Positions 26,391 through 37,970 of a DNA stretch of 64,000 nucleotides are shown here, one piece after another. How positions within the stretch are numbered: position 1 is the stretch's first letter; each line of letters opens with the position of its first letter. The notes under the pieces are model-generated. The model was not told where the DNA came from, searched no databases, and saw only the letters and a list, made by a program, of their open reading frames with translations. Source of the DNA: Sparassis latifolia (Eukaryota; Basidiomycota; Agaricomycetes; Polyporales; Sparassidaceae); the NCBI GenBank assembly GCA_018466975.1, contig CM031554.1, positions 1,302,001 to 1,366,000 on the forward strand, written 5' to 3'. The position numbers and the translations under genes were made by a program.

Positions 26391-26528
26391 TCATGCGATG
26401 GAGCAGCCGGAGCTGGTCCCCGAACCGTTCCCACTACCGGATCCGCTGGTGTCGAAGTCGGCAGGGGTGGTAATCGGGGCCTCGACTTCCTCAGGGACGG
26501 GTGCAGCGATGGTGAAGAAGGCGTCCAT
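26391..26528 (-). CDS. Mating pheromone precursor (CaaX lipopeptide), copy 2
   Basis: A 45-residue ORF starting MDAFFTIAAPVPEEVE and ending GTSSGCSIA, paralogous to copy 1 about 1.6 kb away on the same strand. The leader and the CSIA box are conserved. The segment between PADFDT and GTSSG differs by a five-residue expansion (SGSGSGNGS against GGGP), exactly where the mature peptide is expected. Different mature parts on a conserved leader fit duplication followed by divergence of pheromone specificity, as in B mating-type loci. The 3' flank is also shared (TCAAACATACC before the stop in both). Confidence 0.82.
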   Translation of the reverse strand: MDAFFTIAAPVPEEVEAPITTPADFDTSGSGSGNGSGTSSGCSIA

Positions 26529-27263
26529 GGTAGATGTATAAGATGAGGGTATCCGAGAGGTGAGTACGCGACAAGGTCTGAATCGACTTTGTTACTACGG
26601 ATCGGTCTAGCAGGCCCCCGCGTTTTATGTGACATCGCGCGGAAGGAACGCAAACAATAAGGCTGTCATTCGATCTGGAGGTACGCCGCGAATCTGATTC
26701 CTGTGATGAACGTTCGGTGCATGCCCGGTCATGTCTGGGCTCGTGCCTTATTGTTTCGAAGGGGATGATCTCACGAGTTGCTAATCAGAGATAAGTTTGT
26801 CAGATCCATCGGAGGCGCACAACGCACAACGACATGAGAACATGCGTAGGACACCGAGCTTGACGGTGCGCTACATTGACTTGAAACAAGTTAGTTGAAC
26901 GGCGATTACACCACGGCCGCCTCAACAGGTTGATACAATTTGGATCGCACGCGTGCTTGATTTGCACGCTATCTATCTGTTGGGGAACTCCGTTTGCTAG
27001 AACTTTGCGAAAACAAAAGGGAGGAACACGCACGATATGAAGTTTACGCAGGAGAGCTAACCTTTTCTGGGCGCCAAAGGTTAGCCAATGTCGACGGCAC
27101 TTCACAAGCTCATGGGATCGACACAATAGCAGTGGCTTCCACTTGAATTCCGTTTTACAGACCAGCATGTGCAGGAATCGCGCTCACATACATGGTCATC
27201 ATGGTGATCCGGTGCTAGGCACAACATTGACCCGCCGAGTCTAAGATTAGCAGATGTCGCTAT

Positions 27264-27918
27264 CAGTGTTGCCGTCTCAACTCACTGGCAAGCATCTCGG
27301 CATGGCCAGCTTGAGCCAGCTTGAGGTGACCTTGGTGAGCTCAAACCTCGGCTTGAGCAGGCTCCACTGCAAAGGGCGTACTCTAGATGTCGCGCACGGG
27401 CATCAGTCGTGATGCCTTTGGGCCAATCGCAGGCCGTAGTTCGGTCGTAAGTGTACAGTACTCGACGCGTCAACCTTCACGCCACCGTCCACACGAGTCA
27501 AATGCTGGTGTTCTGTTTATGTTGGCTAGTACTGTACTGAAGTCACCTTAATATTGGTCCATAACTCGGTGGATGCCTACATGTAATGTACTGTCGAGGG
27601 GGAATTGTTGTCGTCGGCTCACATCCACTCAAAATTTGACTCAGATCGATCCTATTCGACCCGATTGACAGCACCAGCCGACCGTTCAGAATCATTGCAA
27701 GCCAACTGCGCCGCAGTAACCAAAAGTCCGGATCGCACACTACAAATATTTGTAATGAAATTGCTTACCCCCTTCCACTCCTGCACTTGAAGCAGTGCCG
27801 CCGAGCTGGTAAGTAGCTCAAGCCTCAAGGCAGCTCATAGCTCAAGTTAGATTGAGCTGGTGTAAATTTCAAAGTCCGACACCTCAAGCTCAGCTTAACT
27901 TAGCTTGCGGCAACACTT
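27264..27918. mobile_element. Possible decayed hAT-type non-autonomous element
   Basis: The left edge has AGTGTTGCCG (27265) and the right edge its reverse complement CGGCAACACT (27908-27917). Inside the left end the motif AGCTTGAG, and inside the right end its complement CTCAAGCT, recur several times. That is an inverted subterminal repeat pattern of hAT MITEs. No target duplication is clear, so this is probably an old copy. Confidence 0.45.
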
Positions 27919-28288
27919 CCTACCTACAGAGGCTGGTTCACGAGCCTACGCTAGTAGGACGTGCTGTCAGGTCACATATAAGTTAGCAGTACGTGGCAAG
28001 AATATCCTCGATCGCGGTTCGCCGGTTCTCTCAAAACGAGACAGATAATCAGTCGCAAGGTCCCCACAGGCTCCAAAGATGCATGGTACTAGTATTGTAG
28101 ATGGTGGGTATAAAGGACAGTGAAGAACAGGCTGAACTGGATTGCAGCGGACGGACGTGCACCAGTCCATAGCCACGCGAAGTCCGCTTGCATGTCAGCG
28201 TGTCGCGCAGGTAAATAAGATACATCTGACGAATAAGATATATCATCAACAACTAACTACAGGAAGTCATCCGCCCATTCACAGTGAG

Positions 28289-31200
28289 TTAAAGACTCAG
28301 AGCCCTAAACGGGTCTGACCCACCACCTTCCAGCCCGCCTAGTATTGCCTGCCGTAGCGCACCGAGATAGTCTCCCAGACGTCGCCCATCTTGGCCGACG
28401 AAGTCCTCATATAGTTTGTACCGAGAATCCGCAACGACGTTGGCGAGGGAAAGGGCATGCTTCAAGTTTCTGGAGCAGAGTTAGGGCGCGAGCATGAACG
28501 TCTCATGTAGACTCACTCAGGGAACTTTACCCGTGAGGCATATAGCATTGCATGCAAGCGAATTATCAGCTCGGGTATGAATATCTGACGTATGCGGATG
28601 AGCTCTTGCCGTCGGCGATCATCTGCGGGAAGTCGTGAGGAAAGCATCACAATAATACAGAAGAGACATGCGGACTTCCGTTCCTCTCGACGTCAGAGAC
28701 AAGCCAGTCCGTCGTCAACAGATTGAGAACCTGTTCCCTAGCTTGCTCCAGAAGTACCTGATGAAGCCCATCCGTCAATGAAGGTCGTCTCACAACGGTC
28801 GAGTCGAAGGACGAAGGTGGTTAACCTTGTAGTGGCTCAGCCACGCCACCCGCGCGTCCTTGTTCAGTTGAGGCACTTCGAGCGCCTGACACTCCACTAC
28901 GCGCTCGAGCGACTCCCACACAAGGAAGAACCGGCGATAGTGATAGTACTCATTGGCGCGCGCTTCTGGCTCTCGGATAGCGCCAAGCTCCGGCGGAAGC
29001 TTGTCCAATAACTGCTTTGCAAGTCTTACGCGCCCACATCCTGTGCCCATTGTCAGTCAGGAAAGCAATGCTAGACGCGTCGAGCTATGTCAATGCTGCT
29101 ATGCACACACCAAGGAAGTAACGCAAGATGATGTTCGCTTGTTCCAAGGCAGTATTGAAGGTCGCATGTACGAAGGTTGTCCACTCGATCGAGCGCACGA
29201 GCAGCAGTTCCGCATCGGTCGGAGGAGGTTGCATTCCGATGATAGACGGTAGGGGGCCTTTTGCAGCAGGTAGCACCTGACAAAAGTAGTTAGATATAAA
29301 GTACTGGAAATATTGGGCATAATGCTGCGTACTGAAAAGGCCGTCTCGATCGTCCGCTCTGCCGTGACAATCGCGACACGGTGCATGTCGAGGCCATGTT
29401 CTCGAGCACGATTGAGAGCGAGGCGGCGCTCTTCAAGGTCGGCAGAGAGCTCTAAGGATGTCAGGAACATCGCATACCGCTCTATTGCGTTATCCCCGAG
29501 GGCGCCAGCGTACATTGCGATCAGCTCACGCTGACCAGCCGCCTGGGAAAATTGGTCAACAAAATGAACGACATCTGTCATCCAATAACTTTCTGGCGCC
29601 CGTACCTCGAGAACCTGGAGGTACGCTTCAAGAATTACTTGCATAGCGAGTGGCGGCACGTTGATCTCAATCATCTGCAAGAATAGACATAAGTGGGCAA
29701 AGAAGCGAGTCATCGTTGGGTATCTACAGCGCGCGTAAACCATCCAGTCCTCAGTTTCAACAGAGATGGAAGAGCGTACTCTGGTAATGTCGGATCATAC
29801 AGGCCGCTCCGCAAGCCGGTTGCAAAGGTCTGCAGAAGCTGGTCCGTGCGATCCAAGATTATGAGCAGTTGTGTCACATGGTACGGATTTGTTGCAGGGG
29901 GCCTAGCTGATGTCAGTACTGGCGTCCTCAATGACGCAAAGTAAACTCACCCTTCCTCGACATTGACATCACTCAGCGATTCAAGTCCCCTAAACACCGC
30001 CCCTTCCCATTCCTCCTCTTCCTTCTCCTGAAAACTTCCCTCTGTAGGTATTCTTGTGAGGTTTTCTGGCACCTCAACGACAGCTTGTCCGCCTTCCCAG
30101 AAGCATTCTGATTCAAGCCCTGCTAGTCCGGAACTTAGTCGGTCCTCGCAGGCAACAGAGACCATCGCCCAGAGGTGATCCGACCATGTGCGGCAGACGG
30201 CTCCGAGTGGTCCGGAAGTTTGTGCCGAAGGCGCGAGTGCCGCGTATAGAGCGCGCTCCACGACAGAAAGATTTTGCTAGAATCATTCAGATATATAGAT
30301 CATAGAGAGGCACAATAGTCGTGAGAATTAGTACGTGACAACTGAAGACAGAAAATGACACTTTACAGTTAGCGCGGCACGGGTACAGGTTGACTTCCAC
30401 AACTTTCTGTGCAAGTTACCTCGCCATCCGCGGTAGTCGTCTACTCCATCTTCCTCCATCATATCATCCTCACGAGGCTCGTTCGCTGAGCGCAACTGCC
30501 TGAGTATCACATGAGTGCAGTACGAAGAAGGACCAGCTCACCAATCGCTCGCCATTGGAACAGAAGTGCACCACGAATACTTGCCGCGCGCCAAGGTTGG
30601 TGTGCCCTTCTGCAGAGCTCAACCGCCTCATCAAGTTGGCCTGCACGTACTTGTGCGAATAGTGTCTGTACAAGAGCTTTGTCGTAAGTCTATTGGGCAG
30701 CGATGTGAGCCGCAGATGCAGGTGGCAAGAAAGTAGCACAGACCGCATCATCAACAGCGAGCGTTTTCCTATCGTTTCCTGTGCGATTCACCGCGTCCGG
30801 ATCCATCTCTCCGATAACACCACCGCCCGTTTGGCCCGTGCGTTTGTCCTGCGTGACGACATGCCGCGTGAACTTCCAGTATCCTGTTGCCGCTCCTGGA
30901 GAAAGAGCTGAGGGATTAGGAGCGGATTCATGCAGCCATTCGCGAACGACGACAAGAGCGGAGAGAAGGGGGGAAGCATGCATGATGGACTGCGCTAGGG
31001 AGGCGGGAGGCGTGTATGGATTTGTAGCGAGGAGCGCGCGGGGGTCCGGGTATTGTTGTGGTATCGTTTTTCGTAAGCTGTGGCAGCGTACTCAGTGAAT
31101 CATGGCGAACGGCTACGCGTCAAGGTTATGCGACTAGAAGACACTATCACGTGACCGTAGAACGGCGCGGAAAGAATATGTGCAGGCAAAGGTACTCCGC

Positions 31201-31771
31201 CCAGACACACAAACGCAACTCAACATCAAGGTCAGGGAGGAGAGGGGAGGATAGGAAGAGGCCATAAAAGGGTTCTCTGGAGGTGGTCGAACTGAGATTG
31301 TGGTTCTCCTGTGGTGCGGCGCACCCTCCCGGCCTCGAACCACCGATGCACCCTTCACACAAGCGACCGGGTGACCTGCATAAACGGAATTACCCAGGTC
31401 ATTTGTATAAAGGATGCAGCCTTGCAACAAGGATACCAGCTAAAAAAATTAAAGGGAATCACTCACGGAATGAGAGCCTGTAGTAGTGCCCAAGTATCAC
31501 TCTCCATCCTCAACGCCTGTTGCTCGTGTAACGAGACAGGCTCATCTATGGCATAATCTCTCTCGACATCCGCCAGTCTTCGGCGAAAAAGTCAACAGGT
31601 CAACCAGAGACTGCAGTTAACCACTTAAAGCAGGGCGCACCGGTCATGACATATCTGCCGCAAGCGAGGAGCAAATCCTGTCTCCGGGTGAAGCAGAGCG
31701 GCAAGGTCATCTTTAGTGGATTGACAAGCAGAGAGTGCTTCCGCACAAGAGGCATACAAGGCTTCGGACAT
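28289..31771 (-). CDS. NUP84: Nucleoporin of the NUP84/NUP107 family
   Basis: A scaffold protein of the Y-shaped (Nup84/Nup107-160) complex of the nuclear pore. Exon 1 (31771-31641) starts MSEALYASCAEALSACQ; exon 2 (31577-31467) gives ALRMESDTWALLQALIP. After a 389-nt intron come ATNPYTPPASLAQSIM and VVVREWLHE, then TGYWKFTRH and EMDPDAVNR, ALVQTLFAQVRAGQLDEAVELC and RAHQPWRAASIRG, the hallmark repeat region of Nup107. Later exons carry ENLTRIPTEG, ATNPYHVTQLLIILDRT and TRFFAHLCLFLQMI; the last exon ends GGGSDPFRALSL. At least ten exons join in frame. The protein is all alpha-helical with no membrane segment. It is divergent from the phospholipase D gene across 580 bp. Family assignment is firm; NUP84 follows yeast usage. 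Confidence 0.9.
31078..31466 (-). other. Unusually long intron in the NUP84 gene
   Basis: 389 nt with GTGAGT and CAG ends; the neighbouring introns are 54-63 nt. The two exons rejoin in frame (ALIP|LRKT). It contains GGTTCGAGGCC, close to a Pol III B box, but no foldable tRNA. Confidence 0.75.
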
Positions 31772-32351
31772 GGAACCCAGGGGGGAGAAACAACCGGAGA
31801 AATTCGGTAGTAGGGAATGGCGTCAAATATGAACCCTGCAGAGGAAATCAGGTTTATAATCGTATCAATTCGTGCAGAGTCTGCACCAACAACGAGTACT
31901 AGTGGTGAGTTTCCAACGCAAGAATTTGGGGTGCGCCACAAATGTGACAGACGTGGACGTGATTTGATACAATGTGACACACTCGTGACGTCTGAAGTTC
32001 GGTCAAGAACTCGATATTTCCGGCCGATCCAGCAGGGACTCGAATATCTTCTCCTGTTCCTTGGAGCGCCACGGGGAGCCAAGAGGAAAAAGTTCTGCTA
32101 CTTTTTTTGCGGCTCCTTCGGCCGTTGATTTTACTGGGTATTTATTACAAGAAAATTATTTAGAATTTTGGCTGACCCCGCCGGACACTATGTTCTTAAG
32201 GCTGGCACTACACGCGCGTTTCTTGGAAAATGGAAGTGGCTATGACGGCCATCACCGGCTTGTCACCGGCCACAGCATTTGCTGATACTTGTAGAGCTCG
32301 ATCACCATCGCGTTACTGCCAAGCAACCGAGATTACTTTCCAGCAACCACC
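31772..32351. promoter_or_regulatory. Bidirectional promoter region between NUP84 and phospholipase D
   Basis: 580 bp between two divergent start codons. No gene is visible and it must supply both promoters. No recognised binding motif was identified. Confidence 0.5.
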
Positions 32352-35300
32352 ATGTCGCGACTCCTCGACGAACTCGAACACATTGTCGATGAAATCCCCA
32401 AAGGCCTTTATCACGCGAAAGAAACCGCGATAGGTACGTCAATATGTGTCACTTATCTTCCAAGCCGGTAGAGAATCGCATACGAGATATGTAATCATGC
32501 ACTCTATTGTTTATAACGCTCTAAGATGATTTTGGCACCGCGGTCTCGAGCATCAGGGGGTACATTTAGAACGAGGGTTTGTAACGTCGGTCGAAACATC
32601 ACGGTGGTTTGACGGGAACTACTGAGCAACGATGGTCAATCTTTCGTTGTTTTGCTTTTGTATTCAGAGGTATACCTGGCATGCGTCGTTTCTCCTCTAC
32701 TGGCTTCGAAATAGCTGCCATGAATGCTTGCCAGATTGCTTACCAGATGCCAATTCGCAGGCCTGCTTAACCCAAACAGTAAGTCGCACGATGATTGGTC
32801 TGTATCGAAGTAACGTCATATTCGAGCAGGACGGCATGACAACCCCCAGGAGAAACAGGAAGACATGATTAGAGCAGAAATTAACGGCAGTCATCGTTTC
32901 CACTCGTTCGCTGCCCAGCGTCATCAGAACTTTGTGAAATGGTGCTCCGCTTCTCGTCTTCTTGCAGCACGCAGATCAGCGCTGATCCGCTCTTCGATTA
33001 GGCACATTGACGGTATGGACTATATGTACGCCGTCTCCGAAATGTTGGAGACCGCACGCGAGGCGATTTTCATCTTGGTATTCTTATTGCCCATAGCGCG
33101 TGGTGACCTCTTAACGAATGTTCTCCTAGGATTGGTGGCTCACTCCTGAGCTCTATCTCCGTCGTCCCGCAGCGTACAACTACGATTGGCGTCTTGATCG
33201 TGTGCTGAAGCGCAAGGCCGAGCAGGGCGTCCGCATCTATGTGGTCGTCTACAAGGAGGTACTACAGACTTGGGGTCGTCCGTCTCATCTCTTGACGCCC
33301 TCTTCATCAGGTCACGCAGACGATGTCCATGAGTTCGTCCCACACCAAGGTTTGTCTAGAACGTGCGTTTTGAGCTGGTGGCCGGCTGACTTGGAGCAGC
33401 ATGCGCTCGAGGACCTGCACCCGAATATTGCGTGCATGCGGCACCCGGATCATATCGGAAGCAAAGGTACGTCTTCTTTCGAGCGCCCGATGACGTCTAA
33501 TGAACAACGCGCCAGACGACGTCGAGTTCTGGTCGCACCACGAGAAGGTATGCTCCAACACACACCATTACCTCAGCCGTATCTCACCGGTATATAACTC
33601 CTAGGTTGTTGTCGTCGACAACCATCGCGCGTGCATTGGCGGGCTCGACTTGTGTTTCGGTCGATGGGACACACACACGCATCCTCTTGCGGACGCGCAC
33701 CCTACGAACTTCGAAGCTACGCTTTTTCCGGGCCAGGACTACAACAATGCGCGTATTGTCGACTTTCAGAACGTACAGAACTATGTCAGCAACGGCTTGA
33801 GTGTGCTTGAGAGTCCGAGGATGCCGTGGCACGATGTGAGGGCGTGTGCTGCATAGTTCTCCTACTTAACTGATGTCCGGCTAACTAGGTTCATATGACC
33901 ATCGCCGGTTCTGCGGTGCTGGACATTGTGCAGCATTTTGTGGAGCGGTGGAACGAGATCAAGAAGCGCAAGGTACGTTGTCTCAGGAATATGACAGTTA
34001 TGCGTGTTCATTCACCTCATAACAGTACAAGAATGACGAGTGCGTAGCTCCATACACTCCCCATCGCTTGATTCTGACAGTCACGTAGTCGGTACGACTG
34101 GCTCGCTCTCCCTCATGATGTCGAAGTTGCGCCCCAGGAGGCCGTTGCCAGTACGCCTGCCCTGTCTTGCTTACTCGCTAATTCACCGAGCTCTGATGTA
34201 GTGCATCCGCACCGTGAGCTCTGGCACCGGATTGGGCGCAGCTTCCGGCAGCGCTTCCACCGTCCCCACTGGGCACAGTATGACGATTACCTCGATGATC
34301 CTGCGCTCTACCCGCGCCCACCCAATGGGACGTGCCGCGTACAGGTCGTGCGCAGTGTCTCGGACTGGAGTAATGGCATCCTCACGGAGCGCAGCATTCA
34401 GAATGCTTGTATGTGCTTTACCTGCTTTGAGATTACAGTAATACGAATCCATTCCGTCGTATGCAGATATTCAACTGATTGGCGAGGCGGAACATTTTAT
34501 TTACATCGGTAAGGAGGACATGATGCATCTGAAGAACATGCCTGATTGTCTTCGTGTCTTACAGAGAACCAATTTTTGTATGATCTACACTTGGCTTCAC
34601 CTTGGTGCTACATACCTATATACTACTTGTAGCATATCCAACACCAAGGATGAAGGTCCGGTCAAGAACCTCATCGCCAAGGCCTTGGTGGAGCGCATCC
34701 TCCGAGCAGCTCACGAGGGTGCAAAGTTCAAGGCAAGTCATCACACTCCGAAGTCACTACTCTGACAATCACGGGAAACATAGGTCGTCGTCGTCATACC
34801 TGAAGTACCGGGTTTTGCAGGTCCAGGTAGGAATACCCTTTCTTGACATTTGGTATTTCTGACCTTCAGTATGATCGTAGTCAAGGACGATAACTCGGTC
34901 AAGACTATCATGGCAGCTCAGTACCGCACGATCAACCGAGGCGGCAGCAGTATCTACGAGGAGATTCGCAAGGCAGGGTTTGAGCCGTGAGTCCTGCCAT
35001 GATGTCGTCCAACGTTGTATATGAATGCCTGTGCAGCATGGACTATATCCGCTTCTATCATCTTCGCGCTTATGATCGCATCAATGCGCCTTATAGTAGG
35101 CCATCTTACTCGTGCATGCTCAATGCTCTTTCTCACCGCCGCTTGCAGAGTCCTTCATCGCTCAGATGGAACAGATCAGCGGCGTCAAATTTCACGAAGC
35201 CATGGTGGCTCAGGCGCGTCTGTGGATTGGGCCGCGCGAAGACAAGCTCGACCCGCAACAAGTGACCGTGGTCCTCCCCACGGGCAACTTCAACGCCGAG

Positions 35301-36468
35301 CCGACGCCCTCCGGCGCTAAGACTGAGTTAAAGACTGAGACGTACACTATCCCGCCATCATTCGAGGCGGCCCGCGATATTGTTCAGCGTTTCGTAGGCA
35401 GTGCTCGATCGCTGCGTAGCGACAAAGATGTGTCCGACAACGTCGTGCAGCACATGTTGATCGACAAGACCGGCCTGCTCCAGGAGCAATGGCTCGGGAC
35501 CGAGGAGGAGGAGCGGACAGCCTACGTGTCAGAGCTGCTCTACATCCACAGCAAGGTGATGATCGTGGACGATCGGAGGGTTATTGTATGTCCTCCTTGC
35601 GTCCAGCTAAACATGATTGTTGTCTGACCCCTTGTCTAGCTTGGCTCTGCCAATCTGAACGATCGCAGTCAACGGGTAGGTAAGACATTCTGCCCTTGGG
35701 AAATTGATATTGAGATCTGCTTTCAGGGTGATGGTGACTCTGAGATTGCATTGGTTGTGGAAGATGATGATATGATAGATTCGGGGATGAATGGCCAACC
35801 CTATTTGGCATCCCGCTTTGCTTCTTCTCTGCGTCGCAAGTTGTACAGAGGTCAGCATTATCATCCTCATTTGTTACGGCTGTCCCGCCAACTAAGTCTT
35901 ATTCGCCCGTCAGAGCACCTGGGACTTATTCCTCCCCAGGACTGCAAGCCCAATTCGCACCCGACCACGTTCATGCGTCCGGCACCTCACCCGAACGAGG
36001 ACGAAACGAGAACGCGTGAAGACGCACTAGTGGCGGATCCAATCTCTGATGCGACCCTCAGCCTCTGGAATACCACAGCCAAACGCAACCGGGATATCTT
36101 CACTGAGATCTTCCGTCCGATTCCGACGAACCTTGTCAGGAACTGGGATGCCTATAAGGTAAATGCTCGGTGATTCATTCCCTTGCGTGATACTGAAGTA
36201 CTCGCGTGGTCATAGAACTATGTGCCGAAGGTCATGACGGATCATGTCGTCCCTGATATATCCCTAGACCGCATCAAGGACCGCCTTTCCCACGTTAGGG
36301 GTGCCCTTGTTGAGGCTCCGTTGGTAAGAGCAGTTTCTTTATTCTGTATTATTACCAGGGTGCTTATGCACTCCGAATGCTCTGCAGGACTTCTTGATTG
36401 ATCAGAAGGACTTCGCCGAGGGACCAGAGTGGGTTGGCTTGAACCCGACCTTACCCATTTACATCTGA
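32352..36468 (+). CDS. Phospholipase D (two HKD motifs)
   Basis: It hydrolyses phosphatidylcholine to phosphatidic acid, a lipid signal in membrane traffic (Spo14/PLD1-type). Exon 1 starts [18 protein letters not shown]. After a 327-nt intron an 18-nt exon (32761-32778) joins it in frame to [16 protein letters not shown]. Catalytic HKD motif 1 is HHEKVVVVDN...IGGLD near 33535-33650; motif 2 is [10 protein letters not shown]...GSANLNDRS near 35545-35665. Other family blocks are [37 protein letters not shown] and [10 protein letters not shown]. The C-terminus is [12 protein letters not shown]. No PX or PH domain is recognisable at the N-terminus, so it resembles the shorter fungal/plant-like forms. 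Some internal splice sites were placed only approximately. Confidence 0.92.
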
Positions 36469-36849
36469 ATGTACCCAAGTACAAACAATGAAACGTTGTG
36501 AAATCTACTTATACTGTATGTGATGTTCGATATCTAGTGCTCAACACCCTGTATCTGTTGGCTGAAGCTGACAACTTGTGAATTTCCATGTGATTGAGAT
36601 GTTAATTGCCACTCGAATTCGAACGTGGCGAGCTAGTTGCGTATGCTCCAGCTACACTTATGAATGAGTCCATTGTGTTCACACAGGCGATTCTTGGAAC
36701 AATAGTTGCAATCCGTCATAAACTAATTGCGCACAATGAGGTATGGACAGTCATACGGATCCCTGTACGCTCGAGTCTCCAGAACTAGCCGTCAAGCGGT
36801 GCGCTCCGATGTCAGCGTGGAAGCAAACCTAGGAAACCATTCCCTTCCC

Positions 36850-37500
36850 TCAGTTCAGCTCTTCAAGGGATTCGCGCTGCTCGAGCTCTGCCTGACGCTC
36901 GAACAACTCCTCCCTCTCCAGCAGATCCCGGCGAACCCGCGACGGGCGCACGACGGTGCCGATCCTGAACCCGTATAAGGGTTCCCGCGACTCCAGCAAG
37001 TCCTCACGCTTCAACAGCTCCTCGCGCGGTTTTACTGGCCAGCCTCTCACTGGTCCAGCTGGTCCAGGGCGTTGATAGGGATCGCGCCGCTCGAGCAGGT
37101 CGTCACCGCGTTTCCCTCGAACGTTTCCACCGGCACTTCCACGTCCGCGTCTCTCGAGGACATCGTCATCACGTTTCCGTCGGACATCACCACCGGCACT
37201 TCCACGTCCGCGACTCTCGAGCATGTCCTCGCCTCGCTTTCCTCGGAACCTTCCACCGCCTATCGGCCCAGTCGGCCGAGGTCGATAGGGATCGCGTCGG
37301 TCGAGCACGTCCTCACGCGCGACAGATGGGTGCTCGACGACGCCGATGCGAGGGTGGAACCCGTCAATGAAGTGACTGCGAAAGGTGCGCATAAGCTAAC
37401 GTAAAGGGTAGATGAGATGCCCTACTCACACTGGACCGGCGATGACGGGAGTTGCCGCGACGGTGGCGATAGCAAGAAGAGCGACAGTGGACGCACGCAT
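36850..37500 (-). CDS. Secreted protein with 21-residue repeats ending in KR (candidate Kex2-processed repeat protein)
   Basis: Two exons (37500-37430 and 37375-36850) join in frame to 198 residues. The start MRASTVALLAIATVAATPVIA is a clear signal peptide. There is no cysteine and no recognised domain. KR pairs at residues 70-71, 91-92 and 112-113 are exactly 21 residues apart and separate units of the form (G/D)(E/D)D(M/V)LE(S/R)RGRGSAGG; another KR is at 146-147. A DPY..P...GP segment occurs before and after the repeat block. Spaced dibasic sites behind a signal peptide are the signature of fungal Kex2-processed repeat proteins that release secreted peptides. The function is unknown. Many RR pairs and an acidic Glu/Leu-rich tail make an unprocessed repeat protein possible too. 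Confidence 0.7.
37078..37250 (-). repeat. 63-bp coding repeats of the secreted repeat protein
   Basis: Two full and one partial copy of a 63-bp unit (shared parts include CACCGGCACTTCCACGTCCGCG on the plus strand, here broken as CACCGGCACTTCC and ACGTCCGCG). The period equals 21 codons and keeps the frame. Confidence 0.85.
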
Positions 37501-37822
37501 CGTAAAAAGGGACGTTGAACGGAACTTGTCGTAAAAATGCGTAGTAGTGTGAAACGGAATGCAAAAAAGCCAAGCAAGCTGCAGGACGTCAGTAACAAAA
37601 AATATTAAAATATTAGAAGACTCACTATCCAGTACTCGACTTGGGTGTTAGACGAAAGGAAGGTGAGCTGAATCAAAAGCTGGGGAGACTCTTCCTGGCG
37701 TGCGGTATTTATATGCAGTGAGTGCTAGCCAGGCCTGCGGTTGCGATCTGTCAATGCGCACATCAAAGGTCTGCGAGATCATGTTTGAGGATCTTGCACA
37801 GCTTGCCGACTCATCCATCATA

Positions 37823-37970
37823 AAATCTTCGGTCTAATGACTGATGGACATGATGACTGACTCAGACGCTCCACTATGGGTGGGTACACCGTAAATTCGT
37901 TGGTGTAATGACTGATGGACACTGATGACTGAGTCAGACGTTCCGCTATAGAGGAGTATATCGTATACCC
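37823..37970 (+). repeat. 71-bp tandem duplication
   Basis: TAATGACTGATGGAC occurs at 37835 and 37906, each followed by similar sequence up to a (T/C)ACCGTA or ATCGTA end. The intergenic stretch 37501-38404 otherwise shows no gene. Confidence 0.75.

Larger units (their letters stand above)
24590..26660. repeat. Duplicated pheromone-gene segment (about 24590-25050 and 26205-26660)
   Basis: The two pheromone ORFs lie in longer similar segments. Shared blocks include AATTATGA near 24595/26207, GAAAGCTGCG near 24649/26256, the TCAAACATACC tract before the stops, and GGTG(C/A)GTACG upstream of the starts. The similarity is imperfect, so the duplication is not recent. Between the copies, 25050-26200 has no gene I recognise; a 51-codon ORF at about 25158-25313 (+) has no known motif. 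Confidence 0.6.

Noticed and set aside
31330..31350. tRNA gene in the NUP84 intron
   Set aside because: A B-box-like GGTTCGAGGCC is present, but no acceptor stem or T-arm pairing could be drawn on either strand.
36850..37500. Dikaritin/ustiloxin-type RiPP precursor
   Set aside because: The repeats have KR sites but no conserved Tyr core, and no DUF3328 (UstY-like) or tyrosinase gene is nearby.
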